A stretch of 64,000 bases of DNA from Fodinicola acaciae (GTDB lineage Bacteria > Actinomycetota > Actinomycetes > Mycobacteriales > HKI-0501). Below the pieces are notes generated by a model, which saw only the letters and a list, made by a program, of their open reading frames with translations, was not told the DNA's origin and did no database searches. The translations under genes were made by a program, and so were the position numbers. Of the stretch, positions 34,271-42,007 are shown piece after piece. Position 1 is the stretch's first letter. Each line of letters begins with the position of its first letter. The DNA is taken from contig NZ_WOTN01000001.1 of NCBI RefSeq assembly GCF_010993745.1, positions 3,157,681 to 3,221,680 on the forward strand, written 5' to 3'.

Positions 34271-34304
34271 AGACCCCGGCTGGGCATCGACCCCAACCGG
34301 GTCT
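34271..34304. terminator. Terminator-like hairpin in the 34,164-34,494 gap
   Basis: AGACCCCGG (34,271-34,279) and CCGGGTCT (34,297-34,304) pair with one bulged C, followed on the + side by TTCT and on the minus side by GTCTGC. It may end the leftward transcript of the 34,495-34,695 gene. The rest of this gap has a tRNA D-arm-like string near 34,308-34,325 and the palindrome CAACATGTTG (34,391-34,400), neither of which forms a clear feature. Confidence 0.35.
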
Positions 34305-34494
34305 TTCTAGCTCAGCAGTAGAGTACGGGCGGTATCGACAATCCAAGCAGCGACACGCCCAAGATGTAGTAGTGGAAACCGCTTCAACATCAACATGTTG
34401 CAAGAAATCACCGAATCGAACGTATGTCCGGTAGATTTCTTTTACTGGAGTGTCGACCGATCAGGCAGGTTGAACAGGATAGGCACGGCACGAT

Positions 34495-34695
34495 TCACTC
34501 GTGGAGAAATGCCCAAACGGCGAACTCCAGAGACATGGTGACGACGAAAGCGGTACTGACCGCCGCCAACGTCCCGACTGGATCGACACCCAGCGATAGA
34601 TAGAGCGCTGCCGTTCCGGCTGCGACCAAAACTGCACAAATGGTCAAAATGGCAAGCCAAATGGGACGATTCGAAACGTTGTGTTGGTCTGACAT
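34495..34695 (-). CDS. Small two-helix membrane protein
   Basis: 66 residues: MSDQHNVSNRPIWLAILTIC, AVLVAAGTAALYLSLGV as helix 1, GTLAAVSTAFVVTMSLEFAV as helix 2, end WAFLHE. The ribosome site (GGAG, 3 nt from ATG) is poorly spaced, so the start is not firm. No family recognised; it could be a Spd-type or holin-like accessory protein of the element. Confidence 0.5.
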   Translation of the reverse strand: MSDQHNVSNRPIWLAILTICAVLVAAGTAALYLSLGVDPVGTLAAVSTAFVVTMSLEFAVWAFLHE

Positions 34696-34864
34696 GAACT
34701 CCGTGCCCTTTCACGATGACTGATGCGACCTCGAGACAAGGTCCTTGACCTGAGCTGTCATCGAATGTCCCACGCGGAAAGATGCAGGTCAAAGGCATGT
34801 TCGGTCGTTAGTGCAGCAGCTCACTCTACCTTTTCACTGCACACAACGGGGCTTTGTAAGCGGT

Positions 34865-35758
34865 ATGGTAGAGACGATTGCAGAGGTGAGTTATGGCGAC
34901 TGCACTGAAAGGGGAACGGAACCACCAGCACCCCCCGTACCCCCGTTCACCCCCGTACTCCCGGTCTCTACAGCACGAAGGACAAATTCTTTGATTACTT
35001 CGGAAACTCACGCGGACGCACTGGCGCAGCTCAAGAAAGCGGCCAGCCGGTCCAAACGCACAAACGTTGCTTTCTCTCAAGCCTTCATCAGGACGACCGC
35101 TCCCCCGTTGGGTGGCTCGGCTACACCGCCTCTCGTAGCGTTGATCCAGGGCGGTCGTGGTGGCGAGGTGCGCTTAAAGCTCTATCTGTTGTTGACCATG
35201 ATGGCGACAATGTCTCCCTTCGACATCCAAAGGCCACCTACGGCTCGTCTGCTGGCTCGGACGTTGGAACTGCCGACTGATACCGGACCACGCCGGATCA
35301 ATAGCAACCTGCGCTGGCTACGCGACAAAAAGTTCCTCAGCCTGACGAAACAGACAGGACGTCCCGCAGCAATCCAGCTGCTTGATCCGCAAGGCACGGG
35401 AGAGATCCTTTCCGATCCACGAAGTACACGCCCCTATGTCACGTTGCCGATCGGCTTCTGGGCTGACGGCTGGTTGCTCGACTTGTCACCAAGGGCCATT
35501 GCCGTCTTGCTTGCGCTACGCGAACGGCTTGGCGGCGTAAAGCAGCCGGTATATATGCTGCGCGATCGCAGAGCGAGTTACGGACTCTCGCATGACACTT
35601 GGACGCGCGGGGAGCAAGAGCTTTCAGAGCACGGGTTGCTCAACGTGACCCGGACGCCACAGGGTGATGGTTGGGATTACATGCGGCTACGCAATTCGTA
35701 TGAACTTAATGAAGCGAAATTGGCGTACAGATCCGTATTGCAGGACGCCGTCGTCTAA
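34865..35758 (+). CDS. Winged-helix-like DNA-binding protein, possible replication/partition function
   Basis: About 297 residues if read from ATG 34865. The start is uncertain: the stretch coding for residues 15-40 is a CCCCCGTAC-rich repeat and a TTG at about 34,991 with GAAGGA upstream is an alternative. Conserved-looking core: FIRTTAPPLGGSATPPLVAL, EVRLKLYLLLTMMATMSPFD, PPTARLLARTLELPTDTGPR, INSNLRWLRDKKFLSLTKQT (a winged helix), then a second HTH-like part RASYGLSHDTWTRGEQELSE. This two-winged-helix layout resembles small Rep or partition proteins in actinobacterial plasmids, making it a candidate initiator in an element with no other. Evidence is only by layout. Confidence 0.55.
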   Translation: MVETIAEVSYGDCTERGTEPPAPPVPPFTPVLPVSTARRTNSLITSETHADALAQLKKAASRSKRTNVAFSQAFIRTTAPPLGGSATPPLVALIQGGRGGEVRLKLYLLLTMMATMSPFDIQRPPTARLLARTLELPTDTGPRRINSNLRWLRDKKFLSLTKQTGRPAAIQLLDPQGTGEILSDPRSTRPYVTLPIGFWADGWLLDLSPRAIAVLLALRERLGGVKQPVYMLRDRRASYGLSHDTWTRGEQELSEHGLLNVTRTPQGDGWDYMRLRNSYELNEAKLAYRSVLQDAVV

Positions 35759-35903
35759 AGATCGACGCGGAGCAACTGTGCAAGCCGCGGGCGTCTTCCT
35801 GGCGGGTTTCGAGCAGCGCGTGTCGCCCGGGTTCACACGATCTCGGTAGGCGAGCGAGTCCACCGACTGAGGTCAGCGACCGCCGGTGCGGGATTATGGT
35901 CGC

Positions 35904-36725
35904 ATGCCGGAAGGAGATACCGTCTGGCTGACGGCACACAAGCTGCACGGCGCGCTCGCTGGCGGTCTGCTGACGCGTACGGATTTCCGGCTGCCGGAGC
36001 TGGCCACGACGGATCTCTCTGGCCGTACCGTTATCGAGGTAGTGGCCCGCGGAAAGCACATCCTCCTGCGGACGAGCGACGAGCTGACGCTGCACTCGCA
36101 TCTGATGATGGACGGCTCTTGGACCGCGTCCCGCAACGGCAAGCGACTCTTCGGCCAGTCTCATCCGGCGCATCATCTGCGAGTCGTGCTCGAGACTGCT
36201 GAGGTCACCGCACAGGGGCACCGTGTCCACGACGTACGCATAGTCCCCACGGCGCGAGAATCGGATCTGGTGGGCCATCTGGGGCCGGATCTGCTCGGCC
36301 CGGACTGGGATGTCGCCGTCACGACTAGCCGTCTTCTGAGTACGCCTGACCGGATGATCGGGCCAGCCTTGCTCGACCAGCGGAATTTGGCGGGTCTTGG
36401 CAACTTGTATAAGTGTGAGCTGCTGTTCCTGCGTGGTGTCTCGCCTTGGGCTCCAGTTAGCTCCGTCGCGGACCTGCCGGCGATGATGGTGCTTGCGCAC
36501 CGGCTGCTGCGAGCGAACCGCGATACGTGGGCTCAGGTCACCACGGGTGTCAACCGTCCCGGACAGCAGACGTGGGTCTACGAGCGAGGCAGCAAGCCCT
36601 GCCGACGCTGCGGCACTCCTATCCGTCGAGCTGACCAACACGAGCCCGGTCACGGCCGTCTTGGCGACCCGCGGGCTCGCTCCACATACTGGTGTCCGCA
36701 CTGCCAACCGGGACCCGGCCCGTGA
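35904..36725 (+). CDS. Intact Nei/Fpg-type DNA glycosylase carried by the element
   Basis: 273 residues from ATG 35904. MPEGDTVWLTAHKLHGALAG (P2, E3 catalytic), VVARGKHILLR (conserved Lys), ALLDQRNLAGLGNLYKCELL (H2TH region), and C-terminal zinc finger CRRCGTPIRR ... YWCPHC. All catalytic and zinc residues are present. It excises oxidised bases and nicks at abasic sites (Nei2/Fpg-like). By eye it is roughly 70-75% identical to the host protein rebuilt from 15,523-16,016 plus 36,822-37,148, so it is a homologue, not a recent duplicate. It has its own 145-bp upstream region, the same orientation as the broken gene, and lies 97 bp from attR, so it probably replaces the function the insertion destroys. 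Confidence 0.92.
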   Translation: MPEGDTVWLTAHKLHGALAGGLLTRTDFRLPELATTDLSGRTVIEVVARGKHILLRTSDELTLHSHLMMDGSWTASRNGKRLFGQSHPAHHLRVVLETAEVTAQGHRVHDVRIVPTARESDLVGHLGPDLLGPDWDVAVTTSRLLSTPDRMIGPALLDQRNLAGLGNLYKCELLFLRGVSPWAPVSSVADLPAMMVLAHRLLRANRDTWAQVTTGVNRPGQQTWVYERGSKPCRRCGTPIRRADQHEPGHGRLGDPRARSTYWCPHCQPGPGP

Positions 36726-36779
36726 CCACCCAAGTCTCAGTTTCACGGGTCGCCAGCCACGCAAGAACTCATGCCCAGT

Positions 36780-36823
36780 CCCGTGACCTGCACCGATGTT
36801 GTTACTAATTTGACATCGATCGG
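36780..36823. other. attR junction of the integrated element
   Basis: Element sequence ending GTTACTAATTTGACATCGAT-C joins chromosome at core GG (36,822-36,823), followed by GATCGGCAATCTC. Arm GTTACTAATT (36,801-36,810) is 11 nt from the core and inverse to AATTAGTGAC of attL; outer arm CCCGTGACC (36,780-36,788) mirrors GGTCACGGG. Joining the arms predicts attP symmetric about GG; joining flanks predicts attB CTCGCCGGGATCGGCAATC, which codes LAGIGNL. Confidence 0.85.
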
Positions 36824-37148
36824 GATCGGCAATCTCTACAAATGTGAGGTGCTGTTCCTGCGCGGTGTCTCGCCGTGGACGCCGGTGTCCGCGGTCGACC
36901 TGCCGCCGATGGTCGAGCTGGCGCACCGGCTGCTGGCGTCCAACCGCGACCGCTGGGAACAGGTCACCACCGGCGTCAACCGGCCCGGCCAGCAGACCTG
37001 GGTCTATGGCCGCGCGGGCAAACCGTGCCGGCGCTGCGGCAGGCCGATCCGGTGTGTCGACCAGCACGAGCCAGGGAAAACCCGCCACGGCGACCCGTAC
37101 GCTCGATCCACCTACTGGTGTCCCAACTGCCAACCGGAGCCGGCATGA
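36822..37148 (+). pseudogene. 3' half of chromosomal Nei/Fpg-type DNA glycosylase
   Basis: Continues the host glycosylase from GIGNLYKCEVLFLRG through the H2TH motif (VTTGVNRPGQQTWVYG) to the zinc finger CRRCGRPIRC ... YWCPNCQPEPA. It lacks P2/E3 and so is catalytically dead. An element ATG at 36,771 is in frame and could express 125 residues containing the DNA-binding part. Stop overlaps the VOC gene start as ATGA, so the old operon structure (nei then VOC) is intact; VOC transcription may now depend on a promoter in the element. Confidence 0.92.
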
Positions 37149-37504
37149 AACTGTCCGCGATCACGCTCGACTGCGCCGACCCGCTCGAGCTGCTCGCCTT
37201 CTATCAGCAGGCGACCGGGCTGGAGCCGCATCCGAAGTCCGACGCGGAGTTTGCCGGCGTGACGACCCACGACCGGCTCTTCATCGGTTTCCAGCGCGTC
37301 GACGACTACCAGCCGCCGAGCTGGCCGGGACAGTCAGCGCCGCAGCAGCTGCACCTGGATTTCGACGTCGCCGACCTCGACGAGGCCGAGGCGCGGCTGA
37401 TCGGTCTCGGCGCCGGCAAACCGGACTACCAGCCGCGGCCGGAGCACTATCGCGTGCTGACCGATCCCGCCGGCCATCCGTTCTGCATCATCGCTAACCT
37501 GTGA
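37145..37504 (+). CDS. VOC/glyoxalase-fold family protein
   Basis: 119 residues: MKLSAITLDCADPLELLAFY, QQATGLEPHPKSDAEFAGVT, QQLHLDFDVADLDEAEARLI, then YRVLTDPAGHPFCII. This is the single-domain vicinal-oxygen-chelate layout, with H (LHLDF) and E/H positions partly kept. Substrate unknown. It begins inside the stop codon of the host nei remnant (ATGA), showing they were one operon. Its end overlaps the convergent pspM by 11 nt. Confidence 0.85.
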   Translation: MKLSAITLDCADPLELLAFYQQATGLEPHPKSDAEFAGVTTHDRLFIGFQRVDDYQPPSWPGQSAPQQLHLDFDVADLDEAEARLIGLGAGKPDYQPRPEHYRVLTDPAGHPFCIIANL

Positions 37505-38318
37505 GCCCGGGACGGCGGGCAACCTCCGGACCGTACGGGGCCAGCATGCCGTCCAGCTCACCGAGGCTGTGCGCCATCGCGCGCAGCGCGTCGGTCGCCT
37601 CGGAAATGCGGTCGATCATGATCCGGTCGGCATAGCCGTCGGCCGCCACGCACTCGGCCGCCGCGACGACCAGCTGCTCGTACGCCGCGATCCCCTTGCC
37701 GATCCGCGCGTGCAGCGCGCCAGCGGCGGCGCGTACGGCCGGAGCGGCGTCCGGCGGCGCGATCAGGGTCGTACGGTGGACGCTCGCATATCGGCGCACG
37801 GCGTCTCGCAGCGCGGCCTCGGCCTGCACGGCCTCGTGACCGGGATCGATGGCGCCATGCACGGCACCGCGTACGCGCGTCAGCATCGGCGGCAGCGCGG
37901 CGCTGGCGCGCTCGATGCGCCGAAGCAGCTCGGCGCCTGGCGTGCCACGCACCGCACGGCGGTCGTTCCACCGCAGCACCGCGCCGCCGGCGGCCTGCTT
38001 CACGACGGCAACCGCCTGATGCTCAGGCGCCGGCGGCAACGGATCCGGCACCGGCATGGCGAGCAGCGCGCGGTGATCGCGTACGCGGAACACCGCGATC
38101 GCGGCCGAGCCACCGAAGATGCCGGTCCAGATCGCGTCGACCCACGACAGCCCGCCGAGTGGCACCGCGACGGCGGCGACGCCGGCGGCCATCGAGGCCG
38201 TCACGATCCACCGGCGCGCTCGCCGGCCGGCGCGGCGCACGGCACGCAGGTGCCGCTCACGCGGATCGCCGAAACGTGGTCGTACGGTCCCCGGCTCGCG
38301 AGGCGCTGGCAGTGTCAT
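37494..38318 (-). CDS. PspA-associated membrane protein (PspM-like)
   Basis: 274 residues. Basic cytoplasmic start (ERHLRAVRRAGRRARRWIVT), then two transmembrane segments (ASMAAGVAAVAVPLGGLSWV; AIWTGIFGGSAAIAVFRVRD), and a long helical C-terminal domain (about 100-270). The gene is 3 nt after pspA in the order clgR-pspA-pspM of actinobacteria, where PspM binds PspA at the membrane during envelope stress. No other domain recognised; the assignment rests on topology and position. Confidence 0.75.
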   Translation of the reverse strand: MTLPAPREPGTVRPRFGDPRERHLRAVRRAGRRARRWIVTASMAAGVAAVAVPLGGLSWVDAIWTGIFGGSAAIAVFRVRDHRALLAMPVPDPLPPAPEHQAVAVVKQAAGGAVLRWNDRRAVRGTPGAELLRRIERASAALPPMLTRVRGAVHGAIDPGHEAVQAEAALRDAVRRYASVHRTTLIAPPDAAPAVRAAAGALHARIGKGIAAYEQLVVAAAECVAADGYADRIMIDRISEATDALRAMAHSLGELDGMLAPYGPEVARRPGLTG

Positions 38319-38321
38319 CGC

Positions 38322-39119
38322 TCAACCCGGCTGCGTGTTCTTGTTGAGCGTCGGCTTGCCTTCGCCGATCGCCTGCTGGCTGCCGCCGGACTTGAGCTCG
38401 CCGGCCATGCTGGCCCGCAGCTCGGCGAGCCGGTTCTGGCCGGCCATGTCCAGGGTGGCCTTCTGCACGTCGATCATCTGGCCCTCGACCGAGTTCTGCG
38501 CGAGCTCGGCGCTGCCGAGCGCGTTGGCATAGCGGCGCTCGATCTTGTCGCGTACCTCTTCCAGCGACGGCACGTTGCCGGGCGCGGCCAGGTTGGACAT
38601 CTGCTGCAGCGACGCCGACACCTGCTCCTGCATCTTGGCCTGCTCCAGCTGCGACAGCAGCTTGGTCCGCTCGGCCAGCTTGGTCTGCAGGATCATCGCG
38701 TTGTTCTCGACCGCTTTCTTGGCCTGCTCGGCCGCCGCGATGGCCTGGTCGTGCAGCTTCTTGAGGTCTTCGACGGACTGCTCGGAGGCGACCAGCTGGG
38801 TGGCGAAGACCTGCGCGCTCTGCTCGTACTTGGATGCCTGCGACTGGTCGCCGCGGGACTGCGCCTGGTCGTGCAGGATCAGCGCCTGCCGGGCCGAGGC
38901 CTGCAGCTTCTCCACCTCGCCGAGCTGGCGGGACAGCTTCATCTCCAGCTGGCGCTGGTTGCCGATGACGTTGGCGGCCTGCTGGGTCAGCGCCTGGTGC
39001 TGGCGCTGCGCCTCCTCGATGGCCTGCTGGATCTGGATTTTCGGGTCGGCGTGCTCGTCGATCTTGGCGCCGAACGCCGCCATCAAGTACTTGTAGCCCT
39101 TAACGAACGGGTTTGGCAT
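38322..39119 (-). CDS. pspA: PspA/IM30 family phage-shock protein
   Basis: 265 residues, almost entirely coiled coil: [60 protein letters not shown]. It protects membranes as an ESCRT-III-like filament and helps control the stress response. GTAGGTCCTTCCCC-like upstream gives GGAAGG about 14 nt before the ATG. Placed between clgR and pspM on the same strand, as in mycobacteria. Confidence 0.93.
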   Translation of the reverse strand: MPNPFVKGYKYLMAAFGAKIDEHADPKIQIQQAIEEAQRQHQALTQQAANVIGNQRQLEMKLSRQLGEVEKLQASARQALILHDQAQSRGDQSQASKYEQSAQVFATQLVASEQSVEDLKKLHDQAIAAAEQAKKAVENNAMILQTKLAERTKLLSQLEQAKMQEQVSASLQQMSNLAAPGNVPSLEEVRDKIERRYANALGSAELAQNSVEGQMIDVQKATLDMAGQNRLAELRASMAGELKSGGSQQAIGEGKPTLNKNTQPG

Positions 39120-39219
39120 ATCGGTGCGGTCCTTCCCCGAATCCGGCGCAGCTCAACACAACGTGCGTGTGTGAAGTCTAAATCTACTGCGCTCGGGGCG
39201 ACCGCGTACGGCTAGCCTG

Positions 39220-39621
39220 TTACGCCGCGACGACGACGCGGTTGGAGCAGGACACGTCGTCCGGGCGCGGCGGTGCGGTGATCCGCGCGGTGGCGACCCG
39301 GTCGGCCGGCGCGACCTCGGTGTGGCCGGCCACCTGGCCGTCCTCCACCGCGTCCGGCACGGTGTCCGGAACGCCGTCCGGGATGTTCTCGACCACGGCC
39401 ATGGTGTCGCTCACGTCGCGCAGCACGTACGACAGCGGCACGCCGAGTGCCTCGCAGATCGAGCTGAGCAGCTCGCTGGAGGCCTCCTTCTGTCCGCGCT
39501 CGACCTCGGACAGGTAACCCAGGCTGACCCGCGCCGCGTCGGAAACCTCGCGCAGGGTGCGCTGCTGAGCAAGGCGCTGAGCCCGCAGCGTGTCGCCGAG
39601 GAGCTGTCGCAGCAGGACCAT
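39220..39621 (-). CDS. clgR: ClgR-type XRE transcription regulator
   Basis: 133 residues. HTH at about 10-70: [60 protein letters not shown]. The C-terminus ends SNRVVVAA, in keeping with the hydrophobic C-terminal residues that make ClgR a Clp protease substrate. In actinobacteria ClgR activates clp protease genes and pspA and is itself a stress-regulated factor. It heads the clgR-pspA-pspM block, with 100 nt before pspA. The 120-nt gap to cinA holds no gene. Confidence 0.92.
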   Translation of the reverse strand: MVLLRQLLGDTLRAQRLAQQRTLREVSDAARVSLGYLSEVERGQKEASSELLSSICEALGVPLSYVLRDVSDTMAVVENIPDGVPDTVPDAVEDGQVAGHTEVAPADRVATARITAPPRPDDVSCSNRVVVAA

Positions 39622-39741
39622 CGCGCACCCCTTTCGTCAGGTTCCGCCGGCTCGATCGAACCGGGCTGACTCAACCGTACCTTGCTCTTGGGTCCGAAGA
39701 GCAGTCGTAAAGACCGATGTCCGCCTACGGCGTAACCGATC

Positions 39742-40242
39742 TCAACACGTGGATGTTTCCGGCGGAGATCGTCTCTCCCACCACCTGAGCAACAGCGCCA
39801 GTGCGCGCTGGACCGCCTCCGCGCGTACGGCGGCGCGGTCTCCGCGCAGGTCGAGACGCTCGGCGACCGGCCGCAGACCAGGGCCGACGAGCCCCAGCCA
39901 CACCTCGCCAGCAGGGTGTCCGTCGTTGGGGCCCGGGCCGGCGACACCGGTCGTGGCCAGTCCCCAGTCGGCCGCGCACCGGCGTGCCGCGCCGGCCGCC
40001 AGCTCGCGCGCCACGTCCGGATCCACCGGTCCGCGCTCGGCCAACAGATCCTCCGGTACGCCGGCCAGCGTCGCCTTGAGATCTGTGGCGTAAACCACCA
40101 AACCGCCCCGAAAAGTCGCGCTGACGCCGGGGACCGTGACGATCGTCGCTGCCAGCAGTCCACCGGTCAGCGACTCCGCGACGGCGAGTGTCTGACCACT
40201 TGCGGACAGTCGTTCGTGCACCTCACGCGCGAGGTCGCTCAT
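39742..40242 (-). CDS. CinA C-terminal domain protein (nicotinamide-nucleotide amidohydrolase, PncC-like)
   Basis: 166 residues: MSDLAREVHERLSASGQTLA, AESLTGGLLAATI with the conserved Ser, VVYATDLKATLAGVPEDLL and TTGVAGPGPNDGHPAGEVWL. The single CinA domain hydrolyses NMN to nicotinate mononucleotide in NAD recycling. ATG 40242 overlaps the kynureninase stop (ATGA). Linked with NAD synthesis by the neighbouring kynureninase, which makes anthranilate/3-hydroxyanthranilate from the tryptophan-to-NAD pathway. Confidence 0.9.
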   Translation of the reverse strand: MSDLAREVHERLSASGQTLAVAESLTGGLLAATIVTVPGVSATFRGGLVVYATDLKATLAGVPEDLLAERGPVDPDVARELAAGAARRCAADWGLATTGVAGPGPNDGHPAGEVWLGLVGPGLRPVAERLDLRGDRAAVRAEAVQRALALLLRWWERRSPPETSTC

Positions 40243-41408
40243 GCGAGGACTTTGGCGATGATCTCGGCGGCGCGCAACGCGTCGGCGAAGCGCAGGTAAA
40301 GCGGCGCGAAGCCAAAGCGCAGCACGTCCGGCGGCCGGTAGTCGCCGACCACCTGGGCCGCGATCAGCGCGTTCATCACCGCCTCGGCGCCGTCGCAGGC
40401 CAGCGCCACCTGGCTGCCGCGCGTCTGCGGCGTGAGTACGGTCACCCGGTCGGCCGGCACCAGCGCGCGTACGCAGTCGATGAAAAACGTCGTCAGGGCA
40501 AGGCTCTTGGCGCGTACGGCCGCCAGGTCGACGCCGTCCCAGACATCCAGAGCCGCGTCGAGCGAGAGCAGCGAAATGATCTCCGGCGTGCCGGTGCGCA
40601 GGCGTGTCGCGCCGGTCGCGGGCCGATAGCCGGCCTCCATGCCAAACGGGTCGCCGTGCGAGCACCAGCCGGGCAGCGGCTGCTCGACACGCGGCAGCAG
40701 GTCGGCGCGGACATAGCAGTACGCCGGCGCACCGGGACCGCCGTTGAGGTATTTGTACGTGCAGCCGACCGCGAAGTCGACGCCGTGAGCGTCCAGCGCC
40801 AGCGGCAACGCGCCGGCGCTGTGTGACAGGTCCCAGACGGCGTACGCGCCGGCGTCGTGGATCGCCGCGGTCAGCGCCGGCATGTCCCACAGCTCCCCGG
40901 ACCGGAAGTCCACGTGGTTGAGCAGCACGGCGGCCGTCCGGTCGGACAGCGTCAGCTCGCGCGGATGCGCGGCGACGAGCGTACAACCGGTCATCCTGGC
41001 CGCCGACTCGGCGATGTAGCCGTCGGTCGGAAACGTCGTGGCGTCGACGACGATCTCGTCTCGGCCGGACAGCCGCTGCGCCATCACCAGGGCGCGGAAG
41101 ACGTTGACCGAGGTGGAGTCGCCGACGACGACCTGGCCGGGCGCCGCGCCGATCAGAGCGGCGATCCGGTCGCCGATCCGCTCCGGCGCGTCCCACCAGC
41201 CGGCGCCGAACCACGATCCGATCAGGCCCTCACCCCACTGGTGGCGTACGACATCGGCCACCCGGTCCGGCACGCCGGCCGGCAGGGCGCCGAGCGAGTT
41301 GCCGTCGAGGTAGACGACACCGTCCGGCAACGTGAACCGGTCGCGGAGGTGCGCGAGCTGGTCGGCGGCGTCGGCCGCGGCCGCCCGCGCGGCAAGGTCA
41401 GCGCTCAC
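40239..41408 (-). CDS. kynU: Kynureninase
   Basis: 389 residues from GTG 41408, which overlaps the pgsA stop (GTGA). PLP-dependent fold: VVYLDGNSLGALPAGVPDRV, VVGDSTSVNVFRALVMAQRL, AVLLNHVDFRSGELWDMPAL, VWDLSHSAGALPLAL (Asp for the PLP pyridine), then the Schiff-base Lys in VGCTYKYLNGGPGAP. It cleaves kynurenine to anthranilate and alanine. The rest of a kynurenine operon (kynA, kynB) is not in view. Insertion of kynU between pgsA and cinA is a departure from the mycobacterial order. Confidence 0.93.
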   Translation of the reverse strand: MSADLAARAAAADAADQLAHLRDRFTLPDGVVYLDGNSLGALPAGVPDRVADVVRHQWGEGLIGSWFGAGWWDAPERIGDRIAALIGAAPGQVVVGDSTSVNVFRALVMAQRLSGRDEIVVDATTFPTDGYIAESAARMTGCTLVAAHPRELTLSDRTAAVLLNHVDFRSGELWDMPALTAAIHDAGAYAVWDLSHSAGALPLALDAHGVDFAVGCTYKYLNGGPGAPAYCYVRADLLPRVEQPLPGWCSHGDPFGMEAGYRPATGATRLRTGTPEIISLLSLDAALDVWDGVDLAAVRAKSLALTTFFIDCVRALVPADRVTVLTPQTRGSQVALACDGAEAVMNALIAAQVVGDYRPPDVLRFGFAPLYLRFADALRAAEIIAKVLA

Positions 41409-42007
41409 GGCTGGTCCGCCAACGCGCGCTTCTCCCGAGCCAGGCCGTCCTTTCGTACGCGCAACGCCTGGAAGACGTAATCGACACCGGTCACCACCGT
41501 CACGACCACCGCGGCGGCCATCATCCACGGCCCGAGCAGGTGCAGCGGGAACGGCCACGGCCAGACCAGCCAGGCGATCGCGGTGACCTGCAGGATCGTC
41601 TTCACCTTGCCACCGCGGCTGGCCGGGATCACGCCGTGCCGGATCACCCAGAACCGCAGCACGGTGACGCCGATCTCGCGGATCAGGATCAGCGCGGTGA
41701 CCCACCACCACAGCATGCCGAACCACGACATCAGGACGAGCGCCGTACCGACCAGCGCCTTGTCGGCGATCGGGTCGGCGACCTTGCCGAAGGTGGTGAC
41801 CAGGTTCCACGCGCGCGCGATGCGGCCGTCGAAGAAGTCGGTGAAGCTGGCGATGCAGAACGCGGCGCAGGCGGCGATCCGCCACCAGACACCGGTGCCG
41901 GAGGAGAAGATCAGGAACACACCGAAGACCGGTACGAGCAGCAGTCGCAGGCTGGTCAGCACGTTGGGCAGGTTGACCAGTGGCGGCTCGGCCGGTGTCG
42001 ATGTCAC
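41405..42007 (-). CDS. pgsA: CDP-diacylglycerol-glycerol-3-phosphate phosphatidyltransferase
   Basis: 200 residues, about five to six transmembrane helices. The CDP-alcohol transferase motif D-x2-D-G-x2-A-R-x8-G-x3-D-x3-D is visible as [20 protein letters not shown] followed by ADPIADK. It makes phosphatidylglycerol phosphate for membrane lipids. GTG 42007 overlaps the rimO stop as GTGA, and kynU's GTG overlaps its own stop, so rimO-pgsA-kynU-cinA is one translationally coupled operon. Confidence 0.93.
   Translation of the reverse strand: MTSTPAEPPLVNLPNVLTSLRLLLVPVFGVFLIFSSGTGVWWRIAACAAFCIASFTDFFDGRIARAWNLVTTFGKVADPIADKALVGTALVLMSWFGMLWWWVTALILIREIGVTVLRFWVIRHGVIPASRGGKVKTILQVTAIAWLVWPWPFPLHLLGPWMMAAAVVVTVVTGVDYVFQALRVRKDGLAREKRALADQP

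Larger units (their letters stand above)
16017..36823. mobile_element. AICE-like integrative conjugative element (about 20.8 kb)
   Basis: Bounded by attL and attR inside the nei/fpg gene. Contents: serine integrase at the left end; candidate defence ATPase; leftward transfer block with TraB/FtsK translocase, DUF2637 Spd-like protein, small membrane proteins and a degenerate Prim-Pol; GntR regulator; XRE and flavoprotein genes; small membrane proteins; a DNA-binding-like protein; and a spare intact glycosylase gene next to attR. A single DNA-pumping translocase instead of a type IV secretion system is the hallmark of actinobacterial AICEs. No canonical RepSA/RepAM initiator and no clear excisionase were found, so replication and excision functions are uncertain. 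Confidence 0.9.

Noticed and set aside
34308..34345. TAGCTCAGCAGTAGAGTACG resembles a tRNA D-arm
   Set aside because: No matching acceptor stem, anticodon loop or GTTCGA T-arm follows at the right distance, so I do not call a tRNA or tRNA remnant.
39742..41214. Long minus-strand frame joining cinA with an antisense-like extension through kynU
   Set aside because: Only the last 166 residues (from ATG 40242) match CinA; the upstream part is an out-of-frame shadow of the kynureninase gene.
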